Assembly: GCA_041660525.1 (NCBI GenBank)
Contig: JBAZWD010000002.1
Span: 62,001 to 126,000, forward strand
Direction: 5' to 3'
Length of the DNA stretch: 64,000 bases
DNA from: JABCZS01 sp041660525
GTDB lineage: Bacteria; Pseudomonadota; Gammaproteobacteria; JABCZS01
Made by a program: the position numbers and the translations under genes. Of this stretch, positions 1 through 7,495 are shown one piece after another. How positions within the stretch are numbered: the stretch's first letter is position 1; each line of letters begins with the position of its first letter. The notes beneath the pieces were generated by a model. It saw only the letters and a program-made list of their open reading frames with translations, searched no databases and was not told the origin of the DNA.

Positions 1-1776
1 TAATAAATTTACTGCGATTTTTTTTGGCAAAAGACTATCTTCAACCAGCAAAATACGGAATCTTTCACCCACAGCCTGCTTGTTCGTTTCTGGGACATCA
101 GATTTTTTAGTTTCATAAATTTCATGCTCCAATAAAGCAGAAAATGCTTGTGTATTAGGTTTAAATTTTTGATACTTTTTAAGCTGTGCACTTGTCGGCA
201 GTTTAAATTGCACAGTACAAGTAAATTGTGCACCTTCACCCGCATTGCTATTAACTTTAATATCGCCACCAAGCTTTTTGATAAACTCTTTTACATTATA
301 TAAACCAAGGCCCGTGCCCTTATAATGATTTGAATAAGATGGCGACAAACGACTGAATTTATCAAAAATCATTTCTTGTTTGTCTTTTGGAATGCCAATA
401 CCTGTATCACGTATAACTATCTTTAGACTAACTTTATCAGCATCTTTTTTTGCTAAACTCACTTCATGGCTAATCGAACCTTTATCTGTAAATTTTAATG
501 CATTGCCTAGCAAGTTTAAAATAATTCGATGGATAAGTAATTCTTGCCCATACAAAACTTCTGGAATATTATCATCATAGTAAACTTCAAGCTTTAAGCC
601 TTTATGCTTAATCGCAGGTTTAAACATAATAATTAATGCATCAATAGTGTTTTTTATATTAAAACATTCTTTTTGATGTTTGATATCGCCTGATTCTAAT
701 TGCACAGTTTCTATGATTTCATTGAGTAAATTTAAAAGCGCCTGCCCTGCTTGACGAATATCCTGTGCATCTTCGTTTACTGTTTCATGGCCGATCATAT
801 CCGCCATTCCGATGATGCCCGTTAAAGGTGTGCGAATATCGTGGCTCATATTGCGAATAAAATCGCTCTTAGCCGCATTTGCAATCTGCGCAGCGTCACG
901 TGCCTTTCTTAGTTCATCTTCAATATTTTTTTGCTGCGTTATATCCAGCGATACACCCAAGACGCCAATTAAGTTATTTTTTTGATCATGCAAAGGTACT
1001 TTATGCGAAAGATAGATGGCACGACCTCCTTGAGAATCTGTGCCTATTTCTTCAAATAGCATTTCTTTATTGCTCTCAATAACTTTTCTATCATGCTTTA
1101 ACACTTGTGCGATTAAATCATTTGGGACAAAGTCGCGATCATTTTTCCCCAAAATATTATGACGTGACGATAAATTAAATACATCTGCTTGATTATCATT
1201 GCAACCTAAAAACATGCCCTCTTTAGTTTTCCAGTACACATTTCCTGGCATCAATGAAATAATTTTTTCTAAATAATTTCGAATGTTTTCTACATATTCT
1301 AATATTGATATCTGCGCTGATTGTTCTTGTCCTGTAACTTGCGTGTAAATTTCAGCAATTAATTTCTTATTTTCATCTGTTTGACTTGAATTATTAAGCA
1401 TGTGTGCAGGAATATCTGTAGAAATAGCTAATAAGCCGATAACATCGCCTTGTACATTTTTAAAAGGCGCTTTGCGAGAAAGCATGACATGATAGGAACC
1501 ATCTTTGTAAGTGCCCGCCTCATGAAAAAGATGCTCTTTTCCAGAGGCCATTACTTGCGCGTCATTTTGTTCAATGTCAGCTGCAAGGGCATTCCAAGCC
1601 ATTTCTCGATCTGTTTTTCCAATGAGTTCTTGCATTGTGGAAAAACCAGATAATTTGACCAAATTATTATTGCAGCCTAAATAGCGACCCTGAGTGTCTT
1701 TCCAATAAATACATTCAGGCAATTCAGCAACTAATCGCTCTAGAAACTCAAGTCTTGCTTCTTGAGATGGATTCAT
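1..1776 (-). CDS. Hybrid sensor histidine kinase, two PAS domains (3' part outside window)
   Basis: An open frame of 592 codons runs from ATG at 1776 to the window edge without a stop, so the C-terminus is missing. Two PAS-like modules (about residues 8-125 and 170-290) each carry a YWK/LGCN core. A HisKA segment follows, with phospho-acceptor His312 in SHDIRTPLTG, then an HATPase with the N box (LLGNALKF), G1 (DTGIGIP) and G2 (GTGLGL). The last residues, RILLVEDS, open a receiver domain, so this is a cytosolic phosphorelay kinase; no membrane segment is visible. It starts 3 bases after the stop of the CDPS-like gene and is probably co-transcribed with it. The signal is unknown. Confidence 0.85.
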   Translation of the reverse strand, partial: MNPSQEARLEFLERLVAELPECIYWKDTQGRYLGCNNNLVKLSGFSTMQELIGKTDREMAWNALAADIEQNDAQVMASGKEHLFHEAGTYKDGSYHVMLSRKAPFKNVQGDVIGLLAISTDIPAHMLNNSSQTDENKKLIAEIYTQVTGQEQSAQISILEYVENIRNYLEKIISLMPGNVYWKTKEGMFLGCNDNQADVFNLSSRHNILGKNDRDFVPNDLIAQVLKHDRKVIESNKEMLFEEIGTDSQGGRAIYLSHKVPLHDQKNNLIGVLGVSLDITQQKNIEDELRKARDAAQIANAAKSDFIRNMSHDIRTPLTGIIGMADMIGHETVNEDAQDIRQAGQALLNLLNEIIETVQLESGDIKHQKECFNIKNTIDALIIMFKPAIKHKGLKLEVYYDDNIPEVLYGQELLIHRIILNLLGNALKFTDKGSISHEVSLAKKDADKVSLKIVIRDTGIGIPKDKQEMIFDKFSRLSPSYSNHYKGTGLGLYNVKEFIKKLGGDIKVNSNAGEGAQFTCTVQFKLPTSAQLKKYQKFKPNTQAFSALLEHEIYETKKSDVPETNKQAVGERFRILLVEDSLLPKKIAVNLL

Positions 1777-1779
1777 TAC

Positions 1780-2922
1780 TTAAATCACATCCGAAGAAGA
1801 GTTGCTTAACTTGCGTGATGTTGTAGATAAGTTTTGGAATAATGGTGATTTAGAAACTACATTGCTGCTATTGGCTGTCGCTGCAGTTCCTTGCGCACTT
1901 GTAATAACTGTATTACTTGGACTATTTAAAGAAACATCAGCCGTTGCGTCTGGCTTCCTTACTAAATCCATTAAATATTTTTTTGCTTCGGTTAGAAAAT
2001 AATGTGCATTATAAGTCAATATTCTAGATTCACGGCTACCTTCATCTTCCTCGTCTTTTTGCATTATTTGAGCTTCCATTATTTGAGAAGCTAACATGCT
2101 AAGACAAGCTTGCAATTCGTGAGCTTCTTTTATCACAGTGATACATTCCACTCGCTTTTCTGCCTCACGGGTACTTTTTAATTTTTTTCCTACTTTTTTA
2201 ATAACTGCATCTACATCCACCTGCTGGCTAATACGATGAAATATATTAATGTCACCAATTCTAAAAACATAAGGAATGGGGTGAAGATTTGGAACAAGAC
2301 CTGGATACCAAACAATTTCAGGTTGACAAACAACACTCTCATTATTAATTGGCAATTCTATCCCTTCCAAAATTTTATAGGCATGAGCAACCTCATCTAC
2401 GAAATACTGGGTACTTTGTGCTTTAATTTTTTCTTGCGCTGCAATATCAAGGGTATTTTTTTCCTTTAAAAATACAACTCTTTCATCGACAGCTGCTTTA
2501 ATACTTTTAACAAGATATGCATCATATTCGATATTCGCAGAATCTAATTTTTTATTTACTAAAAGTTTTTCTTGTTCAATATCGACAGCATCCCAACGCA
2601 ATATAGTAATTCTACTTTGCCAAAGCGTGTGTTGTTTAACAGTGTTTGTGAGATCATCGTAAATCGTTTGGCCAACAGCATTTGCTTTATTGATAGCAGC
2701 TTCACGACTAAGCTCTGAGTATTCTTGTAAAGGATAAAATGCTTCAAAATTATGCGCCTGTAAAGTACCATCGGCAACGGTAATGACTAAATGCTGGTGT
2801 ATTGTTAATAATTTGGGAATTAATGTGTTTTTAATGAAATCAGCATTTTCCCACAATTCTTTTGTGGATGAAGGTTTCTGAGGAGTCGCGCTAATTGTTA
2901 AAAAACCCACTTTTTCTGGCAT
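1780..2922 (-). CDS. Cyclodipeptide synthase (CDPS)-like protein with C-terminal extension
   Basis: 380 residues. The first 230 look like tRNA-dependent cyclodipeptide synthases, which join two aminoacyl-tRNA residues into a cyclic dipeptide. An early TIS segment places Ser11 where the nucleophilic serine is expected. It is followed by LVITVADGTLQAHN (a CDPS-like strand and D/N-rich loop) and ILRWD at 107-111. YFVDE gives Tyr173 and Glu177 with the same Y-x3-E spacing as the AlbC catalytic pair, and WYPG at 205-208 could supply the second tyrosine. Known members have about 220-290 residues; the tail here (240-380) is charged and Ser/Thr-rich and I do not recognise it. The ribosome-binding site AGGAGAGG precedes ATG 2922. 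No tailoring oxidase is adjacent. The family call rests on motif reading only. Confidence 0.5.
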   Translation of the reverse strand: MPEKVGFLTISATPQKPSSTKELWENADFIKNTLIPKLLTIHQHLVITVADGTLQAHNFEAFYPLQEYSELSREAAINKANAVGQTIYDDLTNTVKQHTLWQSRITILRWDAVDIEQEKLLVNKKLDSANIEYDAYLVKSIKAAVDERVVFLKEKNTLDIAAQEKIKAQSTQYFVDEVAHAYKILEGIELPINNESVVCQPEIVWYPGLVPNLHPIPYVFRIGDINIFHRISQQVDVDAVIKKVGKKLKSTREAEKRVECITVIKEAHELQACLSMLASQIMEAQIMQKDEEDEGSRESRILTYNAHYFLTEAKKYLMDLVRKPDATADVSLNSPSNTVITSAQGTAATANSSNVVSKSPLFQNLSTTSRKLSNSSSDVI

Positions 2923-3133
2923 GTCAAACCTCTCCTAAAAATATTCTGTAATTTTGCTTGTTAATATTTTTATTCATCACATAATGTTTTAAAAAGCTAT
3001 GCCGATCCCACTTTTATAGTTACATAAAAAACTTAAAAAATGTAAGCCATTTCTCATCATTATAGCGCTTTTTTCGTAAAAATAATATAGCTAAATCCAT
3101 ACTAATGCAACGTGTTATGCTTTACTTTAAGTA

Positions 3134-3162
3134 TTGCCGAATTCACCAATTTAAGGTATATT
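3134..3162 (+). promoter_or_regulatory. Putative sigma-70 promoter of the SMR gene
   Basis: TTGCCG (3134-3139) and TATATT (3157-3162) are separated by 17 bases. The implied 5' UTR is only about 35 bases, too short for a guanidine riboswitch. The rest of the 2923-3201 gap shows no recognisable structure. Confidence 0.45.
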
Positions 3163-3201
3163 GCGAACTTACATTTGAATCAAACGAATAGGAAATAAAA
3201 A

Positions 3202-3522
3202 ATGGCATGGATTTATTTAGTCATCGCAGGATGTTTTGAAATGGGATTTGCAACATCACTTAAAATGATGGACAGCCATAAAAATATTCCTTGGACGATT
3301 ATGTTTTATGTGTGTATTATCGCAAGCTTTGCGTTTTTAAGTTTAGCGATTAAACAAATTCCCATTGGTACAGCGTATGCAGTGTGGACCGGCATTGGTG
3401 CATTTGGCGTAGCCATTGTAGGTATTTTGTTTTTTAAAGATCCTGCTAATCTGGCGCGGATTTGTTTTTTAAGTTTATTAATCATTTCTATTATTGGTTT
3501 AAAATTCACCTCAAAATATTAA
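3202..3522 (+). CDS. sugE: Small multidrug resistance (SMR) exporter, Gdx/SugE type
   Basis: 106 residues, four predicted membrane helices, the normal SMR length. Glu13 in GCFEM is the conserved membrane carboxylate that binds the cation and the exchanged protons. GTAYAVWTGIGAFG in helix 3 is the SMR signature and favours the SugE/Gdx branch (guanidinium and small quaternary ammonium export) over EmrE. SMR proteins work as inner-membrane antiparallel dimers, here probably homodimeric because no second SMR gene is adjacent. It has its own upstream promoter and is followed after 16 bases by an unknown gene. Exact substrate is inferred. Confidence 0.85.
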   Translation: MAWIYLVIAGCFEMGFATSLKMMDSHKNIPWTIMFYVCIIASFAFLSLAIKQIPIGTAYAVWTGIGAFGVAIVGILFFKDPANLARICFLSLLIISIIGLKFTSKY

Positions 3523-3538
3523 AATAATTGGAGATACT

Positions 3539-4294
3539 ATGACATTCGCAGCAACAGCAAAACAATTTACACAAATAACCGAAATAACAATCCCCAGTGA
3601 ATATCGGACGCAACTAAATTTATTCGCTGAATTATGCGATAAACAATCAACTGCAGAACAACAAACTATTTGCAAACAATATGCTAAACAAATATTTAAT
3701 ACCGCTACAATCCACCATATATTTACAGGTGCAATAAACAGTTCTGTATTAGAAATGTTAAAGTCACTCATTGAAATATCAAATAAGCATCCATGGTTAT
3801 CCCAATCTTCATTTCTGAATGATATGGTTGCTCATATTCAACGCGCAGGTAATCGATTAATAAAAAATCCTCTTACCAGTTTCGCTTATTCAAGCTTAAT
3901 GTCAGCTGGGTTTTTATTCACCTATCTCCCTACCCGCCAGTTGATAACTCACTACACGACTCTATTAGAGATAATGAACAAAGCTTGCGAAAGTGCAATT
4001 CCAAGCCATGAATCAAGAAAGAATTTTCTAGTGGAAATATTGAAAGCATTAGGTCCAAATGTTAATTGTGACAATATGGAACAACGATTAGAAGATGCAA
4101 AAGAAACTAAGGCCTTTGTTGAACTCGCTCCTTATATTCTCATTCCAACAGTTTTGATTCTAGGAACCTACCATTTAGGAGCTGAGCATAAATCTGCTAC
4201 TACTGTTTCACCAGAATGGCTAAAAGCACAACAAGATCATATCAAACAAAATAAAAACTTAGATGGATTCTTTCTAGCTAAAAAGTTCCAATAA
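3539..4294 (+). CDS. Unknown protein with two hydrophobic segments
   Basis: 251 residues that I do not recognise. A GGAG ribosome-binding site lies 6 bases before ATG 3539, and the gene begins 16 bases after the SMR gene, so the two are probably co-transcribed. The sequence is mostly helical and polar, with two hydrophobic stretches (about residues 116-134, LMSAGFLFTYLP, and 198-214, APYILIPTVLILGTY) that could be membrane hairpins. There is no signal peptide. Composition (Asn/Lys/Gln/Ile-rich) resembles lineage-specific proteins of intracellular gammaproteobacteria. A link to the exporter is only positional. The ilv promoter begins 8 bases after the stop. Confidence 0.65.
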   Translation: MTFAATAKQFTQITEITIPSEYRTQLNLFAELCDKQSTAEQQTICKQYAKQIFNTATIHHIFTGAINSSVLEMLKSLIEISNKHPWLSQSSFLNDMVAHIQRAGNRLIKNPLTSFAYSSLMSAGFLFTYLPTRQLITHYTTLLEIMNKACESAIPSHESRKNFLVEILKALGPNVNCDNMEQRLEDAKETKAFVELAPYILIPTVLILGTYHLGAEHKSATTVSPEWLKAQQDHIKQNKNLDGFFLAKKFQ

Positions 4295-4301
4295 GATCAG
4301 C

Positions 4302-4330
4302 TTGACATCAAAAAACAATCTAGGTATAAC
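4302..4330 (+). promoter_or_regulatory. Strong promoter of the ilv operon
   Basis: A consensus -35 TTGACA (4302-4307) and a -10 TATAAC (4325-4330) are 17 bases apart. Transcription should start near 4336-4338, directly before the leader-peptide ATG at 4339. Confidence 0.75.
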
Positions 4331-4338
4331 TTTAAATT

Positions 4339-4422
4339 ATGAAAAATATCTCTCAAAATTTAGTTAACCCAATTATCGAGCTCGTCGTGATTATTAGCGC
4401 GCTGTGGGCTTCTGGGAGATAG
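4339..4422 (+). CDS. ilvL: ilv operon leader peptide
   Basis: A 27-codon reading frame in which 11 codons encode Ile, Leu or Val (positions 4, 8, 9, 12, 13, 15-19 and 22), including five in a row at codons 15-19 (CTC GTC GTG ATT ATT). It ends at TAG 4420-4422, just before the terminator hairpin. This is the classic design of a branched-chain amino-acid attenuator peptide: scarcity of charged tRNA stalls the ribosome in the control codons. No Shine-Dalgarno sequence precedes the ATG, and the predicted transcription start is only 1-3 bases upstream, so translation is probably leaderless. Confidence 0.8.
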   Translation: MKNISQNLVNPIIELVVIISALWASGR

Positions 4423-4465
4423 AAAGATAAACCAGAAAAAGCCCACTTAAAGTGGGTTTTTTTTT
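4404..4465 (+). terminator. ilv attenuator: antiterminator/terminator switch
   Basis: The terminator stem CCCACT (4442-4447) / AGTGGG (4451-4456) with a TAA loop is followed by nine T residues (4457-4465), and five A residues on the 5' side can extend the stem. The competing pairing is GTGGGCTT (4404-4411, inside codons 22-25 of the leader peptide) with AAGCCCAC (4439-4446), a perfect 8-bp match that uses the 5' arm of the terminator. A ribosome that reaches the stop codon covers 4404-4411 and lets the terminator form; one stalled at codons 15-19 leaves it free. The mechanism is inferred from the pairing. Confidence 0.8.
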
Positions 4466-4494
4466 AACTGTTATTTTAAAGGCGGGCTTTAGAA

Positions 4495-6183
4495 GTGAAT
4501 ACCACACGCATAAGCGGATCAAGGGCAATTTTAGAATCTTTGGTGCATGAAGGTGTCGATATTGTTTTTGGCTATCCTGGCGGCGCAATTATGCCTTTGT
4601 ATGATGCATTACATGATATGGATGATAAAATCCGTCATATTTTAGTTCGTCATGAACAAGGTGCCGTACACGCAGCCGAAGGTTATGCACGCGCGATCGG
4701 CCGTCCCGGTGTTTGTATTGCAACTTCAGGACCTGGCGCAACGAATTTAGTCACGGGTATAGCGGATGCAATGTTAGATTCAGTACCCTTGGTTTGTATT
4801 ACAGGACAAGTCGCAAGTCCCCTATTAGGAACCGATGCTTTTCAAGAAGTGGATATTATTGGTATCACGGTTCCCATTACCAAATGGAATTATCAAGTCA
4901 CTAAAAGTGCTGAAATTCCAGGCATTATTGCTAAAGCATTTCATATTGCCACAACTGGCAGACCCGGTCCGGTATTAATTGATATTACTAAAGATGCACA
5001 GATCGGTCTATTTGATTATATTCCCCAAGAATATATTCCACAAAAACCGATGACCTTGCAATTAGATACTGCACGTTTGCAACAAGCCGCGGCGCTTATT
5101 AATGCTGCAAAAAAACCTTATATTTTAGCGGGCCATGGTATTTTGATTGCGCATGCACAAGAAGCGTTAATTGAATTTGCGCAAAAAGCCCATATTCCAA
5201 TTGCGCAAACATTATTAGGTTTATCTGCCGTGCCTACTGATCATCCTTTGAATATTGGCATGTTAGGCATGCACGGAAATTATAGTGCCAATTTATTAAC
5301 CAATGAAGCCGATGTGATTATCGCCATAGGCATGCGTTTTGACGATAGAGTCACCGGTAATTTAAATAGTTATGCTAAACAAGCAAAAATTATTCATATT
5401 GATATTGATCCTGTAGAAATCGATAAACACATTAAGACAGAAGTTGCTTTAATTGCGGATGCAAAAATTGCACTCGAAAAATTAATACCTTTAATTGAAA
5501 ATAATAAACATGATGATTGGTTTCAACAGTTTCATGAATTAGATAAGAAAGAATACGACGTTGTTATTGAGCCCGAATTAAACAATAAACACGGCGGCAT
5601 TCGCATGGCCGAAGTGATAGATCAATTAACGAAAAAAACCCAAGGTCAAGCGATTATTGTGACCGATGTGGGTCAACACCAAATGGTTGCTGCACGTTAT
5701 TACCGTTTTGATCGCACCAATGCACATATCACTTCCGGTGGTTCTGGCACCATGGGATTTGCCCTCCCCGCTGCTATCGGTGCAAAACTTGCCGTGAATG
5801 ATGGTCATGTTGTTGTCATTAATGGTGATGGCGGCTTTCAAATGAATATCCAAGAATTGGGCGTAATCGCGCAAGAAAAATTAAATGTTAAAATTATTAT
5901 TTTAAATAATAATTATTTAGGCATGGTTAGACAATGGCAAGAATTATTTTTTAATAAACGCTACTCTTTCACGCATTTAAAAAATCCTGATTTTGTAAAA
6001 ATTGCCGATGGCTATGATATTCCAGCAGCAAAAGTTTCACATCGTGATGAATTGAGTCAGGCCTTAGATAAAATGCTGAATGCAAAAACAGCCTATTTAT
6101 TAGAGGTTGTCGTTGAAATGCAAGAAAATATTTTCCCCATGATCGCAAGCGGCACAGGCGTTGGCGAAATGCGGTTATCTTAA
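4495..6183 (+). CDS. ilvB: Acetolactate synthase large (catalytic) subunit
   Basis: 562 residues, the usual length for this thiamine-diphosphate enzyme, which condenses pyruvate with pyruvate or 2-oxobutyrate in Val/Leu/Ile synthesis. The N-terminal PYR domain has FGYPGG and the cofactor-activating Glu54 in RHEQGAVHAAEGYARA. The middle domain is FAD-binding, and the C-terminal PP domain holds GDGGFQMN...LNNNYLGMVRQWQ, the GDG-x(n)-NN thiamine-diphosphate/Mg motif. Translation starts at GTG 4495, 30 bases after the attenuator T-tract, with a weak AAGG upstream. It is the first structural gene of the ilv operon. Confidence 0.95.
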   Translation: MNTTRISGSRAILESLVHEGVDIVFGYPGGAIMPLYDALHDMDDKIRHILVRHEQGAVHAAEGYARAIGRPGVCIATSGPGATNLVTGIADAMLDSVPLVCITGQVASPLLGTDAFQEVDIIGITVPITKWNYQVTKSAEIPGIIAKAFHIATTGRPGPVLIDITKDAQIGLFDYIPQEYIPQKPMTLQLDTARLQQAAALINAAKKPYILAGHGILIAHAQEALIEFAQKAHIPIAQTLLGLSAVPTDHPLNIGMLGMHGNYSANLLTNEADVIIAIGMRFDDRVTGNLNSYAKQAKIIHIDIDPVEIDKHIKTEVALIADAKIALEKLIPLIENNKHDDWFQQFHELDKKEYDVVIEPELNNKHGGIRMAEVIDQLTKKTQGQAIIVTDVGQHQMVAARYYRFDRTNAHITSGGSGTMGFALPAAIGAKLAVNDGHVVVINGDGGFQMNIQELGVIAQEKLNVKIIILNNNYLGMVRQWQELFFNKRYSFTHLKNPDFVKIADGYDIPAAKVSHRDELSQALDKMLNAKTAYLLEVVVEMQENIFPMIASGTGVGEMRLS

Positions 6184-6193
6184 GGAGACTTTG

Positions 6194-6451
6194 ATGGAAA
6201 AAGTTTATACGATATCTGCAACCACTGAAAATGCTTTACGGGTATTGCAACGTATTGCGGGAATATTCGCAAGACACCGCTTAAACATTCAGCAACTTAA
6301 TGTATACGCGACAGAAAATAAAAATGTTTCTTGTTTTAGCATCACCGTGCACAGTGATGAGAAAACAGTATTGTTAGTAATCAAAAAATTGCAGCGGGTT
6401 ATTGAATTGTTAGACGTTAAACTTATTAATGAAATGGAGATACAATTATGA
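6194..6451 (+). CDS. ilvM: Acetolactate synthase small subunit, short IlvM type
   Basis: ATG 6194 is chosen because AAGGAG (6182-6187) lies 6 bases upstream; a longer in-frame start at 6161 would overlap ilvB and lacks a ribosome-binding site. The 85-residue product is a single ACT domain (YTISATTENALRVLQRIAGI...RHRLNIQQLNV), the size of E. coli IlvM rather than the longer IlvN/IlvH with a second regulatory domain. It stabilises and activates the large subunit. Whether valine inhibition is retained cannot be told. It overlaps ilvC by 4 bases (ATGA), so translation is coupled. Confidence 0.85.
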   Translation: MEKVYTISATTENALRVLQRIAGIFARHRLNIQQLNVYATENKNVSCFSITVHSDEKTVLLVIKKLQRVIELLDVKLINEMEIQL

Positions 6452-7494
6452 CGATGATGAAGTTTGGTTCTGTTGAAGAAACCGTAATTACCCAAGATGA
6501 ATTTCCATTAGATAAAGCACGTAAAATTTTATCTAATGAAGTGATCGCCATGATAGGTTATGGTGTACAAGGCCCTGCGCAAGCTTTAAATTTAAAAGAC
6601 AATGGTGTTGCTGTGATTATCGGGCAACGTCCAAATTCAAGCTCTTGGGATAAAGCTATCGAGGATGGTTTTGTTCCGGGTGAAACATTATTTGACATCG
6701 AAGAGGCCTGTAAAAAAGCTACGTTTATTTGTTATTTATTATCCGATGCTGCGCAAATGCAATGCTGGCCTATCGTTAAACCCCATTTAACAAAAGGTAA
6801 AACCTTATGTTTCTCTCATGGTTTCTCTATTGCTTATCATGAAAAAACAGGCGTTATTGCACCTAAAGATATTGATGTGGTTTTAGTTGCACCTAAAGGA
6901 TCAGGACGCAGCGTACGTACCCTATTCTTAAAAGGTAAAGGCATTAATGCAAGTTACGCTGTTTATCAAGATGCTAGCGGACATGCTGAAGAAAAAGTAT
7001 TAGCATTTGGTCGTGCAATTGGTTCTGGTTATTTATTTAAAACCAGTTTCGAACATGAAGTGACCAGTGATCTTGTCGGTGAACGTGGTGTATTAATGGG
7101 CGCATTAGCAGGCATGATTGCGGCGCAATATAAAATATTGCGTAAAAAAGGCCATTCTCCCAGCGAAGCCTTCAATGAAACCGTAGAGGAATTAACCCAA
7201 AGTTTAGTACCTTTAGTCGGTGAAAACGGTATGGATTGGATGTATCAAAATTGCTCGACCACTGCACAACGCGGTGCATTGGATTGGAAAGATCGTTTTG
7301 AAGCAGCCGTCACACCTGTTTTTGAAGCATTATATGACAGCGTTGCAACAGGTAAAGAAGCTGAAATTGTTATTACCGAAAATGGTCGTGAAGATTATAA
7401 ACAACGTTTACGCGCAGAACTTGACCGCTTACATGGCGAAGAAGTTTGGGAAGTAGGACGTCAGGTTCGCAAACTTCGCCCTACGGAGAATTAA
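6448..7494 (+). CDS. ilvC: Ketol-acid reductoisomerase, Bacteroidetes/fungal-like form
   Basis: 348 residues. It converts acetolactate or acetohydroxybutyrate to the dihydroxy acid with NAD(P)H and Mg. The Rossmann motif is IGYGVQGPAQALNL (about residues 36-49). APKGSGRSVRT, GERGVLMGALAGM and ETVEELTQSLVPL carry the metal and substrate positions of the C-terminal knotted domain, and NCSTTAQRGALDW is intact. The N-terminus (FGSVEETVIT) and the GPAQALNLKDNG/APKGSGRSVR wording match the variant I know from Bacteroidetes and fungal ILV5, not the GYGSQGHAHANNL form common in Gammaproteobacteria. It is the third gene of the operon. Confidence 0.93.
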   Translation: MTMMKFGSVEETVITQDEFPLDKARKILSNEVIAMIGYGVQGPAQALNLKDNGVAVIIGQRPNSSSWDKAIEDGFVPGETLFDIEEACKKATFICYLLSDAAQMQCWPIVKPHLTKGKTLCFSHGFSIAYHEKTGVIAPKDIDVVLVAPKGSGRSVRTLFLKGKGINASYAVYQDASGHAEEKVLAFGRAIGSGYLFKTSFEHEVTSDLVGERGVLMGALAGMIAAQYKILRKKGHSPSEAFNETVEELTQSLVPLVGENGMDWMYQNCSTTAQRGALDWKDRFEAAVTPVFEALYDSVATGKEAEIVITENGREDYKQRLRAELDRLHGEEVWEVGRQVRKLRPTEN

Positions 7495-7495
7495 A

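Noticed and set aside
3163..3201. Possible guanidine (ykkC) riboswitch before the SugE-like gene
   Set aside because: The predicted 5' UTR is about 35 bases, too short for any ykkC class except a very small hairpin pair, and no conserved ACGR-type hairpins are seen.
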